Assembly (NCBI RefSeq): GCF_026626665.1
Contig: NZ_JAPNKE010000002.1
Location: forward strand, 10,622,001-10,686,000
Direction of reading: 5' to 3'
DNA length: 64,000 bases
Source of the DNA: Nannocystis pusilla
Lineage (GTDB): Bacteria > Myxococcota_A > Polyangia > Nannocystales > Nannocystaceae
In this document: in pieces, positions 47,476-59,563 of the stretch
Position numbering within the stretch: the stretch's first letter is position 1
Layout of the letters: every line of letters starts with the position of its first letter
Translations under genes and position numbers: made by a program
The notes under the pieces: model-generated
Databases searched by the model: none
Told to the model about the DNA's origin: nothing
Seen by the model: the letters and a program-made list of their open reading frames with translations, nothing else

Positions 47476-48294
47476 ATGACCGAGCATCATAACGATTCGC
47501 ACGGCGCCCACGACGGCGGTCACGGACACGGTGGCGGCCACGAGCTCGACGCGCCGCCGACCCGCGAGCTGTTCAACATCGTCTGGGGCCTCGGCGCGCT
47601 GACGCTGCTGTCGCTGGTCACCTGCGTGCAACTGTTCAACGACCAGGCCCGCGACCTCAACGCCGAGCGCGGCAAGGAGGGCTCGTCTCTCCTCGCCGAC
47701 TACCGCAAGGACATGGAGACCCGGACCCGCGGCAAGGGCGACGACGTCGTGACCGACGCGACCGGCAAGGTCGTCGCGCGCTACAACTACATCCCGCTGG
47801 CCTCGGCCCGCGACCTGATCCTCGCCAAGCCGGAGAAGCTCGGCGCGTTCGCGCCGCCGGCGGGGTGGATCCACCCCGACGACGTCGCCGCGGGCGGACA
47901 GAAGGCTGCTGCGCCGACGCCGGCTGCGCCCGAGGGCGCTGCGGTCGACGGCGCGGTGCCGGCGGTCCCCGGGGCCGAGGGCGCCGCGCCGGCCGACGGC
48001 ACTGCGCCCGCGGGTGCGCCGGCTGACGGCACCGCGCCCGCGGGCACGCCGACCGACGCCGCCGCCAAGCCGGCCGAGGGCACCGCGCCCGCGACCGATG
48101 GCGCCGCCGCCAAGCCGGCCGAGGGCACCCCGCCGGCCGCGCTGCCGCCGGGCACCAAGGACGAGGCCATGCCGCTCAACGCCGACAAGGGTCAGTCCGA
48201 GAGCACCAAGCCGGTCCCGGGCGGCACGCCCGAGCCGGTCGGCGCCAAGTCCAACCCGGGCAAGGCTGCTCCTGAGCCTGCGCCCGCGCACTGA
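47476..48294 (+). CDS. single-helix protein with Ala/Pro-rich tail in the act operon
   Basis: A 272-aa protein: a His/Gly-rich start (HGAHDGGHGHGGGH), one helix (LFNIVWGLGALTLLSLVTC), a short conserved-looking stretch (VARYNYIPLASARDLILAKP), then about 130 residues of Ala/Pro/Gly repeats (PADGTAPAG, KPAEGTAPA). Small single-helix proteins are often found at this place in ACIII operons. The His-rich end may bind metal. The function is not known; the tail is probably disordered in the periplasm. Confidence 0.7.
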   Translation: MTEHHNDSHGAHDGGHGHGGGHELDAPPTRELFNIVWGLGALTLLSLVTCVQLFNDQARDLNAERGKEGSSLLADYRKDMETRTRGKGDDVVTDATGKVVARYNYIPLASARDLILAKPEKLGAFAPPAGWIHPDDVAAGGQKAAAPTPAAPEGAAVDGAVPAVPGAEGAAPADGTAPAGAPADGTAPAGTPTDAAAKPAEGTAPATDGAAAKPAEGTPPAALPPGTKDEAMPLNADKGQSESTKPVPGGTPEPVGAKSNPGKAAPEPAPAH

Positions 48295-48307
48295 GAAGTT
48301 CGTCGCC

Positions 48308-49147
48308 ATGTCTTGCCGGATCTCCGCAATCTGTCTCGCCGCCGCGCTGGCCCTCGGGTCGGCCGCCGGCGTGCGCGCCGCGCCCAGCGACGCGCGAGAG
48401 GCGGGCAGCAACCAGGTCTTGGCGCCGGCGATGACCGCGATCGACGTCGACGAGCACCTCGGTCTCGACGTCGACCGCGGCCTGAGCTTCGTCGACCACA
48501 CCGGCAAGCGCGTCACCCTCGGCGACTTCCTCGACGGCAAGCGCCCGGTGCTGGTGACGATGAACTACTTCCGCTGTCCGGTGCTGTGCAACGTGCAGCT
48601 CAACGAGCTGACCGACGCGCTGCACAAGCTCGAATGGACGCCGGGGGACGAGCACTTCCGGGTGGTCACCGTCAGCATCGACCCGCGCGAGACGCCGGAG
48701 CTCGCGGGGCCGAAGCGGCAGAACCACCTGAACTCGCTGGGCCGGGGCGACGACGTCGACTGGGCCTTCCTCACCGGCGACGCCTTGAACGTCCGCCTGC
48801 TCGCGGCCCAGCTCGGGATTTCGTACACGTACGACCCGGAGCAGGACCAGTACGCGCACCCGGCGGTGGTCGCGTTCCTGTCCCCCGAGGGCAAGATCGC
48901 CCGCTACGTCTACGGCCTGTCGTACAACGCCAGCGACCTGAAGTTCGGCCTCATCGAGGCCGGCGAGGGTCGCGTGGGCAGCACCATCGACCGGCTGATC
49001 CTCAGCTGCTTTCACTACGATGCGACCCTCGGTCGCTACGGCCCGTTTGCGTTCGGTCTCATGCGCATCGCGGGCGCCGTGACTGTGTTATTGATCGGAA
49101 CAACCCTGCTCGTGTACTGGCGGCGCGAACGCCGGGCCACGGCCTGA
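48308..49147 (+). CDS. SCO1/SenC-type protein with a C-terminal membrane helix
   Basis: A 279-aa protein with signal peptide MSCRISAICLAAALALGSAA, then LSFVDHTGKRVTLGDFLDGKRPVL, the copper motif YFRCPVLCNVQ (CxxxC), VVTVSIDPRETPE, and HPAVVAFLSPEGK with the His ligand. A C-terminal helix (IAGAVTVLLIGTTLLVYW) replaces the usual N-terminal anchor. It lies between the act genes and coxB, as expected for a CuA assembly factor. Second Sco-like gene of the window. Confidence 0.87.
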   Translation: MSCRISAICLAAALALGSAAGVRAAPSDAREAGSNQVLAPAMTAIDVDEHLGLDVDRGLSFVDHTGKRVTLGDFLDGKRPVLVTMNYFRCPVLCNVQLNELTDALHKLEWTPGDEHFRVVTVSIDPRETPELAGPKRQNHLNSLGRGDDVDWAFLTGDALNVRLLAAQLGISYTYDPEQDQYAHPAVVAFLSPEGKIARYVYGLSYNASDLKFGLIEAGEGRVGSTIDRLILSCFHYDATLGRYGPFAFGLMRIAGAVTVLLIGTTLLVYWRRERRATA

Positions 49148-49169
49148 CAGGGACCTGCGGAGGAAAACC

Positions 49170-50198
49170 GTGCTCTTCTCGCTCTTGATCGCCCCTGCCG
49201 CCGCGGAAGCAGCGTTGCCGCCCTCGAACCCGGGCACGCCGCCGATGTCGGACTCCCCGTGGAGCCTCCTGCCGGCGGCTTCGGCCAACGCCGAGGCGCT
49301 CGACACGCTCTACATCTTCTTCTGGGTCCTCTGCGGCATCGCCTTCGTCGGCATGATCGGGGTCCAGGCGTACTTCATGTGGAAGTACAAGAAGCCCGCC
49401 CATGGCCACGCCAAGACCTCGCCGCTGACCCACAACGGCAAGCTCGAGTTCATCTGGAGCGCCATCCCGACGTTCTTCTTCGTGATCCTCTTCGCCTGGG
49501 GCGAGATCGAGTACATGAAGCAGGTGACGCCGCCGCCGGACGCGATGGACGTGCGGGTCACCGGTCAGAAGTGGTCGTGGACGATCGAGTACCCCGAGGT
49601 GAAGGGCTGCTCGCTGACGAACGACCTCTACGTCCCGGTCGGCAAGCCGATGCGCCTGACGATGACCTCGGTCGACGTCATCCACTCGTTCTACCTGCCG
49701 GCGTTCCGCCTGAAGAAGGACGTGGTCCCGGGTCGCTACACGGTGCTCTGGTTCGAGGCGACCAAGCCGGGCCTGTACCCGCTGATGTGCACCGAGTACT
49801 GCGGTGACGAGCACTCGAGCATGGTCGGCCGCGTCCACGTCGTCCCGCAGGAGGAGTACGACGCGGTGCTCGCCAAGGCCTGCGAGCTCAAGCAGGGCGA
49901 CGCCGAGTCGGCCGAGGACTTCGGCGCCCGCGTCGTCACCCGCGGCGGCTGCGCCAGCTGCCACACCACCGACGGCACCGTGAAGACCGGCCCGAGCTTC
50001 AAGGGTCTGTTCGGCAAGAGCGAGACCCTGGCCGACGGCAGCACGGTCACCGTCGACGAGAACTACATCCGCGAGTCGATCCTCGAGCCCAACGCGAAGA
50101 TCGTGTCCGGCTTCAGCCTGCAGATGCCCAGCTTCGCCGGGCGCTTCGACGACAAGCAGATCGCCGCGCTCATCGCCTACATCAAGGCCCAGAAGTAA
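49170..50198 (+). CDS. coxB: cytochrome c oxidase subunit II with fused cytochrome c (caa3 type)
   Basis: A 342-aa protein. GTG 49170 follows GGAGG. Two helices (TLYIFFWVLCGIAFVGMIG, FIWSAIPTFFFVILFAW) are followed by the CuA domain: His172 in DVIHSF and CTEYCGDEHSSM at 207-218 hold all CuA ligands. A cytochrome c domain with CASCH at 261-265 and a Met ligand region (SGFSLQMPSF) is fused at the C-terminus, which defines the caa3 type. It receives electrons from ActE or soluble cytochrome c. Confidence 0.95.
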   Translation: MLFSLLIAPAAAEAALPPSNPGTPPMSDSPWSLLPAASANAEALDTLYIFFWVLCGIAFVGMIGVQAYFMWKYKKPAHGHAKTSPLTHNGKLEFIWSAIPTFFFVILFAWGEIEYMKQVTPPPDAMDVRVTGQKWSWTIEYPEVKGCSLTNDLYVPVGKPMRLTMTSVDVIHSFYLPAFRLKKDVVPGRYTVLWFEATKPGLYPLMCTEYCGDEHSSMVGRVHVVPQEEYDAVLAKACELKQGDAESAEDFGARVVTRGGCASCHTTDGTVKTGPSFKGLFGKSETLADGSTVTVDENYIRESILEPNAKIVSGFSLQMPSFAGRFDDKQIAALIAYIKAQK

Positions 50199-50231
50199 CG
50201 CTTCGCCCGCGGCACTCCACGGAGTCTTCCC

Positions 50232-51872
<1,641 letters not shown>

Positions 51873-51906
51873 TTCCTCCACGCGAGTTCCCCGGGGTAAC
51901 GCAGCC

Positions 51907-52589
51907 ATGAGCAACGAACACGCCCACGCGCCCGCCCACGACGACGACGAGCACAACCCGCACCTGGCCCATCACTTCGACACGATGGGCCAGCAGACGG
52001 CCTCGGCGAAGCTCGGGATGTGGCTCTTCCTGGCCACCGAGATCCTGATGTTCTCGGGCCTGTTCCTCGCCTACTTCATCCTCCGGATGCTCTACCCGGA
52101 GATGGTGCTCGAGGCGCACGAGCACCTCAGCAAGTGGGCCGGCGGCATCAACACGGTGGTCCTGCTGACCTCGTCGTACACGATGGCCCTCGGGGTCCGC
52201 TCGATCCAGCTCGGCGACGTCAAGAGCTGCGCCTGATGCTCGTGCTGACCATCCTGTGCGGCTGCATCTTCATGGTGGTCAAGTACTTCGAGTACAGCGC
52301 CAAGTTCGAGCACGGCATGCTGCCGGGCAAGTTCTACTCGGCGCACCTCCACGGCTACGAGATCGACGGGCTGCCGCACATCTTCTTCGGCGTCTACTTC
52401 CTGATGACCGGCCTCCACGGCGTCCACGTCGTGATCGGCCTCGCCATCATGTTGTGGATGTTCGTCCGCGCCGGCCGCGGCGAGTTCGGCGCCAAGAACT
52501 ACGTGGCGATCGAGAACACCGGCCTCTACTGGCACCTCGTCGACCTGGTCTGGATCTTCCTCTTCCCGCTCCTCTACCTGGTCAAGTGA
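51907..52589 (+). CDS. coxC: cytochrome c oxidase subunit III (one frameshift)
   Basis: About 227 aa. The N-terminal part (KLGMWLFLATEILMFSGLFLAYF) is classic subunit III. One C is missing near 52229 (AGCTGC for AGCCTGC), which creates a false stop at 52236; the other frame continues LMLVLTILCGCIFMVVKYFEY, LTGLHGVHVVIGLAIML and YWHLVDLVWIFLFPLLYLV to 52589. The protein has no redox centre and stabilises subunit I. Loss of a gene this conserved is unlikely, so I treat the shift as a sequence error. Confidence 0.93.
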
Positions 52590-52611
52590 CCCTCGCCCGG
52601 AGTCGATTGTC

Positions 52612-53163
52612 ATGGCAAAGGTCTTCCTCAACGGTCAACCGGTCGAGCATCCGCACGAGGTCCACGAGCACATCTCGCCGATGAGCACGTACAACGGCGT
52701 CATCGGCGCCCTGTTCGTCCTCACCGGCCTGACCTTCGCGGTCTCGTTCGCCGACCTCGGCCCCGCCAGCCTCACGGTGGCGATGGTCGTCGCGTTCATC
52801 AAGGCGTCGCTGGTCGTCGCCTACTTCATGCACCTGAAGTACGACGACAAGTTCCACCTGTTCGTCTTCCTCGGGACCATCATCTTCGTCGGCATCTTCT
52901 TCGGCTTCACCATGTTCGACATGAAGAGCCGCGACGCCCTCAACGACGAGCAGGAGACGTTCGTCCGCTGGAAGGAGCAGGAGAACGCCGGCAAGGGCCT
53001 CGTCGTCGGCGTCGACAACGTGCCCGAGCGGCGCGCCAAGGTCCTCGCCGAGATCGAAGCCCACGGCGGCGGTCACGGCGGCGGCGGCGAGCACGGCGGT
53101 GGCCACGGTGGCGGCGAGCACAAGGCCGACGCCAAGGCCGAGCACAAGGCCGCGGCGCACTGA
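52612..53163 (+). CDS. coxD: cytochrome c oxidase subunit IV family protein
   Basis: A 183-aa protein with three helices (NGVIGALFVLTGLTFAVSF, LTVAMVVAFIKASLVVAYFMHLKYDD, LFVFLGTIIFVGIFFGFTMF) and the VVAYFMHLK motif of the prokaryotic subunit IV family. A charged linker leads to a tail of GGGHGGG and HKADAKAEHKAAAH repeats, another His-rich C-terminus like that of its neighbours. Last gene of the oxidase operon; 130 bp separate it from moaA. Confidence 0.85.
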   Translation: MAKVFLNGQPVEHPHEVHEHISPMSTYNGVIGALFVLTGLTFAVSFADLGPASLTVAMVVAFIKASLVVAYFMHLKYDDKFHLFVFLGTIIFVGIFFGFTMFDMKSRDALNDEQETFVRWKEQENAGKGLVVGVDNVPERRAKVLAEIEAHGGGHGGGGEHGGGHGGGEHKADAKAEHKAAAH

Positions 53164-53293
53164 GAGTCATCACGAGCCCGGCTCGCGCCCCGCGCGAGAC
53201 GACGCGAATCCGGCCACGAGCCGCCCGAACGAGGGCAGCTACGTGGCCGGGCTCGCTCTGGCGCCGCCGGGCGCTCGTCGCGCCTGTGGTAAC

Positions 53294-54385
53294 ATGAAGC
53301 GACGCAGCAGGTTGTTCGCGCATGACCCTGGTTCAACTCCGCACCGCGCGGCCGCCGTCCGCGGTCGGGGAGCCTTCGCTTCAGGGGGCCCGCTGGTCGA
53401 CCCGCAGGCGCGGCGGATCCGCTACTTGCGGGTCTCGCTGACCGACCGGTGCAACTACCGCTGCACCTACTGCATGCCCGAGGAGGGCATCGACCGCATC
53501 GCCCGCGCCGACCTGCTCACCCTCGAGGAGGTCGCGACGATCGTGCAGGTGTTCGCGGAGCTCGGCGTCGAGCGCGTGCGCCTCACCGGCGGTGAGCCGA
53601 CGGTCCGCCGCGGCCTGGTCGAGCTGGTCGCGGCGCTGGCGGCGATCCCGATCGACGTCGTCCTCACCACCAACGGCGCGCGCCTGGCCGAGATGGCCGC
53701 GCCGTTGCGTCAGGCCGGGCTGCGCGGCCTCACCGTCAGCCTCGACAGCCTCGACCCCGAGCGCTTCGCCGCCATCACCCGCCGCGGCGTGCTCGCCGAG
53801 GTGCTGGCCGGCCTCGACGCCGCGCGCGACGTCGGCTTCTCGGGCATCAAGATCAACACCGTGGCGATCCGCGGCTTCAACGACCACGAGCTCGGTGAGC
53901 TGGCGCTGTGGGCGTGGGAGCGCGGCCACGTGCCGCGCTTCATCGAGGTCATGCCGATGTCGGCGGGCCGCCTATACGTGCCCGGCGAGCTGATGCCGGC
54001 TGCGGAGATCCGCGAACGCGTCGCCGTCGCGGCCGGGGCGCCGCTCGTGAGCGACAGCGGCGAGGGCGTGCGCGGCCTCGGCCCTGCGACCTATTGGCGC
54101 GTCGCCTCGGGCCCTCACGCAGGCCGCCGCGTCGGCGTCATCGCCCCCATGACCGAGAATTTCTGCGCCTCCTGCAACCGTCTGCGGCTGTCTGCCGCAG
54201 GGTCGCTCCACAGTTGTCTCGCCCGCGACGACGCCGGCGATCTACGCTCGGTGCTGCGATCCGCCGGCCCGGTCGCCCTCGCGGCGCGCGTACGCGCGGT
54301 CCTCGGGTACAAGCAGTCGGGTCACACTTTCGCCCTGGATGGCCAAGGAGGCCCGGACAAGGCGATGATCAGCATCGGAGGCTAA
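53294..54385 (+). CDS. moaA: GTP 3',8-cyclase MoaA
   Basis: A 363-aa radical SAM enzyme of molybdopterin synthesis, converting GTP to 3',8-cyclo-GTP. CNYRCTYC (Cys53, 57, 60) binds the SAM cluster; VRLTGGEPTVR and VSLDSLDPERF are typical; FCASCNRLRLSAAGSLHSC binds the second cluster, and the C-terminal Gly-Gly is present. GTAACAT is a possible -10 at the ATG. Alternatively, ATG 53322 with one G restored near 53383 gives MTLVQLRTARPPS leading to GGPLVDPQ, which looks more natural than the Arg-rich N-terminus of the frame chosen here. It lies 8 bp before ccmE. Confidence 0.9.
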   Translation: MKRRSRLFAHDPGSTPHRAAAVRGRGAFASGGPLVDPQARRIRYLRVSLTDRCNYRCTYCMPEEGIDRIARADLLTLEEVATIVQVFAELGVERVRLTGGEPTVRRGLVELVAALAAIPIDVVLTTNGARLAEMAAPLRQAGLRGLTVSLDSLDPERFAAITRRGVLAEVLAGLDAARDVGFSGIKINTVAIRGFNDHELGELALWAWERGHVPRFIEVMPMSAGRLYVPGELMPAAEIRERVAVAAGAPLVSDSGEGVRGLGPATYWRVASGPHAGRRVGVIAPMTENFCASCNRLRLSAAGSLHSCLARDDAGDLRSVLRSAGPVALAARVRAVLGYKQSGHTFALDGQGGPDKAMISIGG

Positions 54386-54392
54386 TCCAGTC

Positions 54393-54812
54393 ATGGCGCT
54401 CCCCGTCTCGTCCAAGGTCTTCATCGGTCTCTTCGTCGGCGGCGCGGTGTTCTACCTCGTCAGCACCAGCAGCGGCGAGGGCGTGCTCGACTACATCTTC
54501 GTCGACAAGGTCGTCGACAACCCGGCGCTGTACTCCGGCCGCATGATCAAGGTCCACGGCACCGTGGTGCCCGGCACCGTCAAGCAGAAGAAGGGCGAGG
54601 CCGGCGACTACACCTTCGACATCGAGCGCGAGGGCCGACGCATGCCGGTGCACTTCACCAGCATGGTGCCCGACACCTTCGCCGAGGGCGGCGAGGTCAT
54701 CCTGACCGGCGAGCTGCAGGACGGCCGCTTCGAGTCGGAGGAGATGGCCGCCAAGTGCCCGTCGAAGTACGAGGAGCGGCCCTCGGCCGATCCGAGCAAG
54801 AACGGTCGTTGA
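54393..54812 (+). CDS. ccmE: cytochrome c maturation heme chaperone CcmE, CXXXY type
   Basis: A 139-aa protein: one N-terminal helix (KVFIGLFVGGAVFYLVS) and a small OB-fold domain (MIKVHGTVVPGTV, PVHFTSMVPDTFAEGGEVILTGEL). The heme-attachment site reads AAKCPSKYEERP, with Cys122 and Tyr126: this is the CXXXY variant, not the usual HXXXY, so heme should bind via Cys. It takes heme from CcmC and delivers it to CcmF. It is 22 bp before ccmF. Confidence 0.9.
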   Translation: MALPVSSKVFIGLFVGGAVFYLVSTSSGEGVLDYIFVDKVVDNPALYSGRMIKVHGTVVPGTVKQKKGEAGDYTFDIEREGRRMPVHFTSMVPDTFAEGGEVILTGELQDGRFESEEMAAKCPSKYEERPSADPSKNGR

Positions 54813-54832
54813 CCTGTCCGAAGGAGCCGCTC
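54813..54832. repeat. palindromic half-element before ccmF
   Basis: ACCTGTCC-GAAG-GAGCCGCT occupies the 22-bp gap before ccmF, so its GAAGGAG doubles as the likely ribosome binding site. Confidence 0.4.
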
Positions 54833-54834
54833 TC

Positions 54835-56850
<2,016 letters not shown>

Positions 56851-56852
56851 AC

Positions 56853-57620
56853 GTGACCGAGGCGCCGCAGAGCAAGGACGCTCGCGCCGCGGCTGCGCCG
56901 AAGCTCCCGCGCACCGCTTTCCTGACCGCCGGCCTCGCGCTCGTCGCGTTCGGCCTGGTCCTCGTCGTCGCGCGCGCGGCCGGCCCGGTCGACGAGCCGA
57001 CCATCGCCCTCGCCGCCGCCGGCGCCGCGCTGGTCTACGCGCTGAGCCGCATGTACGCGATGGTCCGCGCGCTGGCCCGGCCCGACTCGTTGGCCCAGGT
57101 CGGCCGCGGCGTCGGCCACTTCAGCCAGTCGGAGCTGCGCGAGGAGAAGCGCCGCCTGCTGCGCGCGATCAAGGAGCTCGAGTTCGATCACGGCATGGGC
57201 AAGCTGTCGACCGCCGACTTCGAGGCGGTGATCGGCACCTACCGCGTGCGGGCGATCGAGGTCATGCGCGCCCTCGACGGCGGCGGCGACCTCCACCCCG
57301 AGCTGCAGAAGGTCCTGACGGAGCTCGACCGCAAGGCCGGCCCGCCGACCGCTCCCGCGGCCCCGGCCGCGCCGACCAGCGCTCCGGCCGAAGCGGCGCC
57401 GGTGCCCGAAGCCGGCCTCACGCCGGCGCCGCTGCGCAACATGACCGAGATCTCCGCGCCCGACCTCGACCGCACCTCGCGGATCTGCGCCAACTGCGTC
57501 GGCAACAACGACAACGACGCCAAGTTCTGCAAGCACTGCGGCGTCTCGCTCGCGCGCAACAAGGTGAGCAGCGGCGAGAAGCGCGGCAACTCGGCGAGCT
57601 CGGGGGAGATCGGCCCATGA
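56853..57620 (+). CDS. membrane protein with C-terminal zinc ribbon in the ccm operon
   Basis: A 255-aa protein from GTG 56853. Two helices (TAFLTAGLALVAFGLVLVVA, TIALAAAGAALVYALSRMYAM), a helical stretch (LREEKRRLLRAIKELEFDHGMGKLSTADFEAVIGTYR) like that of CcmI/CcmH-type helical hairpins, a Pro/Ala linker, and CANC...CKHCG forming a zinc ribbon. The EELEFD...GKLS pattern recurs in proteins encoded with cytochrome c maturation genes. A role in presenting apocytochrome or regulating assembly is plausible; none is proven. Its stop overlaps the next start (ATGA). Confidence 0.75.
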   Translation: MTEAPQSKDARAAAAPKLPRTAFLTAGLALVAFGLVLVVARAAGPVDEPTIALAAAGAALVYALSRMYAMVRALARPDSLAQVGRGVGHFSQSELREEKRRLLRAIKELEFDHGMGKLSTADFEAVIGTYRVRAIEVMRALDGGGDLHPELQKVLTELDRKAGPPTAPAAPAAPTSAPAEAAPVPEAGLTPAPLRNMTEISAPDLDRTSRICANCVGNNDNDAKFCKHCGVSLARNKVSSGEKRGNSASSGEIGP

Positions 57621-59563
57621 CTGCGTCACGCCGGCCGCTGCGCGCGGCTGCCCTTGCGTTCCTGTTCGTCGGGACATGTCTTGCGGGACAGGCTTCGGCC
57701 CAGCCGGCCGGCGGCCCGCCGATCGACCCGCGGGCGATGTCCGGCATCCCGCGCGCCGACCCGCAGACCGAGCCCGGGACGATCACCGTGCGCGCGCTGC
57801 TCGGCTCGTTCAGCCAGCCGGCCGTCGGCGTCACCGTCGAGCTCGAGCTGAAGTCGCAGGACGGCAGCAAGACCGAGACGCGCACCGCCGTGGCCGGGCA
57901 GGACGGCCGCGCCAACTTCACCGACCTGGCCGCGTTCCACGGCGGCACCGCGGTCGCCCGCGCCGACCTCGAGGGCGAGCGCCAGAGCTCGCAGCCGATC
58001 GCGCTGTCGCCGACCCAGGGCTACCGCGTCCTCCTGGTCAAAGGGGCAGGTTCGACCGGCGCTGCCGCCGGCAGTCCGGGCGCAACTTCGAGTCCGACCG
58101 CTCCGCCGAGCCAGCCGGGGCCCGGCGAGGTGCCGCTGCCCGGCGTCGCCTTCACCAACCCCGGCACGCCGAAGGGCACCCTGCTGGTCGGCACCCTCGA
58201 CCTGCGCGCCGGCACCCCGCTCGAGCGCGTCAAGGTCCGGCTGGTGCTCACGGGTCCCGACGGCAAGGCCGAGACGCGCGAGGCGATCAGCGACGCCCGC
58301 GGCACCGCGCGCTTCCCCGGGCTCGACGAGCTCGCGGCCGACGTCTCGCTGGTGGCCGAGGCCGACCTGCCGACCGGCACCGAGCGCAGCCAGCCGTTCT
58401 CGCTCGTCGGCAAGGACGTCGGCATGGCGGTGGTGCTGGCGGTGATCGGCCCGCGCACCGCGGGGCCGCAGCGGCGGCAGATGATGGGCCCGCGGGCGGT
58501 GCCGACGATCTTGCCCGGCAGCGTGCGCGTCACCGTCGTCGGCCCCGACGACCAGCCGATCAACGGCATCCCGGTCACGATCGTCAAGCAGGACAGCACC
58601 GGCTTCAGCAAGCGCTTCGAGGACGCCACCGGCGAGGACGGCGTCGCTCGCATCGCCGACATCCCGCTCACCGGCGAGGGCCTGTTCCACGCCGAGGCCT
58701 CGTACGCCGGCGCCCCGTGGAAGTCGAGCTTCTTCACCCTCGACGAGCGCATGGGCGTCGCCGTCGAGATGCGCGTCTACCCGGTCACCACCGACCTGAC
58801 GCGCGTGCGCTCGGCGGTGCAGTTCGGCGTCGAGTCGATGGAGAACGACCTCGCGCGGGTCGACCACCTGTTCCAGGTCTACGTCGACGGCGACTCCGCC
58901 TACTGGCCGGGCAAGCCCTACAAGCTGGCCGCGGCCGACGGCGCCACCGGCCTCGTCGTCCGCGACCGCGCCGACCAGGTGCTCGAGCACGAGGCCGAGG
59001 CGCCGTTCACCACCATCACCGGCCCGCTGCCGCCGGGCGAGCTCATCGACCTGTCGACCGCGTACTTGCTCGAGCACGACGGGACCGCCGAGATCCACTG
59101 GGCCGCGCCGTTCCCGATCGTCGACGGCCGCGCGGTCGTGGTCGACGGCCTGAAGCTCACCAAGGGCGCCAAGAAGCCGCCGGTGAAGCCGCCGCACGAG
59201 AACGGCGAGAGCCGCGTCGACCTCGACGTCTACGACGTCGGCGCCATGGCGCAGGGCCAGGCCTACGACCTCGTGGTCGACGGCCTCGTCACTCGCCCGC
59301 GCACCTACAAGTGGCTCGGCCTCGGCTTCGGCCTGTTCGTCGCCTTCGCCTGCGGCCTCGCGTTCGCCCTGCGGCCGCGCGCGTCGTTGCGCGAGCGGCT
59401 GCTGAAGCGCAAGGCGGCGCTGCTGCGCAAGCTCGAGGCCGCGGGCCCCGGCGAGCGCGAGCCGATCGTCGCCGCCCTCGACCAGGTCTACTGCCAGCTC
59501 GACGCCCTCGACTCGCGGCCGCGCCACGCCGACCCGGGCGCGGCCTGGCAGGACAAGAAATGA
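57617..59563 (+). CDS. large exported protein of unknown function in the ccm operon
   Basis: A 648-aa protein: signal peptide (LRAAALAFLFVGTCLAGQASA), three or more beta-sandwich segments resembling carboxypeptidase-regulatory/Ig-like folds (ITVRALLGSFSQPAVGVTVEL, LLVGTLDLRAGTPLERVKVRLVL, VRVTVVGPDDQPINGIPVTIV), a further beta-rich domain, then one helix (WLGLGFGLFVAFACGLAFAL, near 580) and a charged helical cytoplasmic tail. No family name is certain. It overlaps genes on both sides (ATGA each), so it is translated with the heme-export ATPase and probably takes part in cytochrome assembly. Repeat copies lie in the signal peptide (57674) and at 58032. Confidence 0.7.
   Translation: MTASRRPLRAAALAFLFVGTCLAGQASAQPAGGPPIDPRAMSGIPRADPQTEPGTITVRALLGSFSQPAVGVTVELELKSQDGSKTETRTAVAGQDGRANFTDLAAFHGGTAVARADLEGERQSSQPIALSPTQGYRVLLVKGAGSTGAAAGSPGATSSPTAPPSQPGPGEVPLPGVAFTNPGTPKGTLLVGTLDLRAGTPLERVKVRLVLTGPDGKAETREAISDARGTARFPGLDELAADVSLVAEADLPTGTERSQPFSLVGKDVGMAVVLAVIGPRTAGPQRRQMMGPRAVPTILPGSVRVTVVGPDDQPINGIPVTIVKQDSTGFSKRFEDATGEDGVARIADIPLTGEGLFHAEASYAGAPWKSSFFTLDERMGVAVEMRVYPVTTDLTRVRSAVQFGVESMENDLARVDHLFQVYVDGDSAYWPGKPYKLAAADGATGLVVRDRADQVLEHEAEAPFTTITGPLPPGELIDLSTAYLLEHDGTAEIHWAAPFPIVDGRAVVVDGLKLTKGAKKPPVKPPHENGESRVDLDVYDVGAMAQGQAYDLVVDGLVTRPRTYKWLGLGFGLFVAFACGLAFALRPRASLRERLLKRKAALLRKLEAAGPGEREPIVAALDQVYCQLDALDSRPRHADPGAAWQDKK
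57674..57693. repeat. palindromic element inside a signal-peptide coding region
   Basis: ACATGTCT-TGCG-GGACAGGC encodes TCLAGQA, the end of the signal peptide, which still looks functional. Confidence 0.6.
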
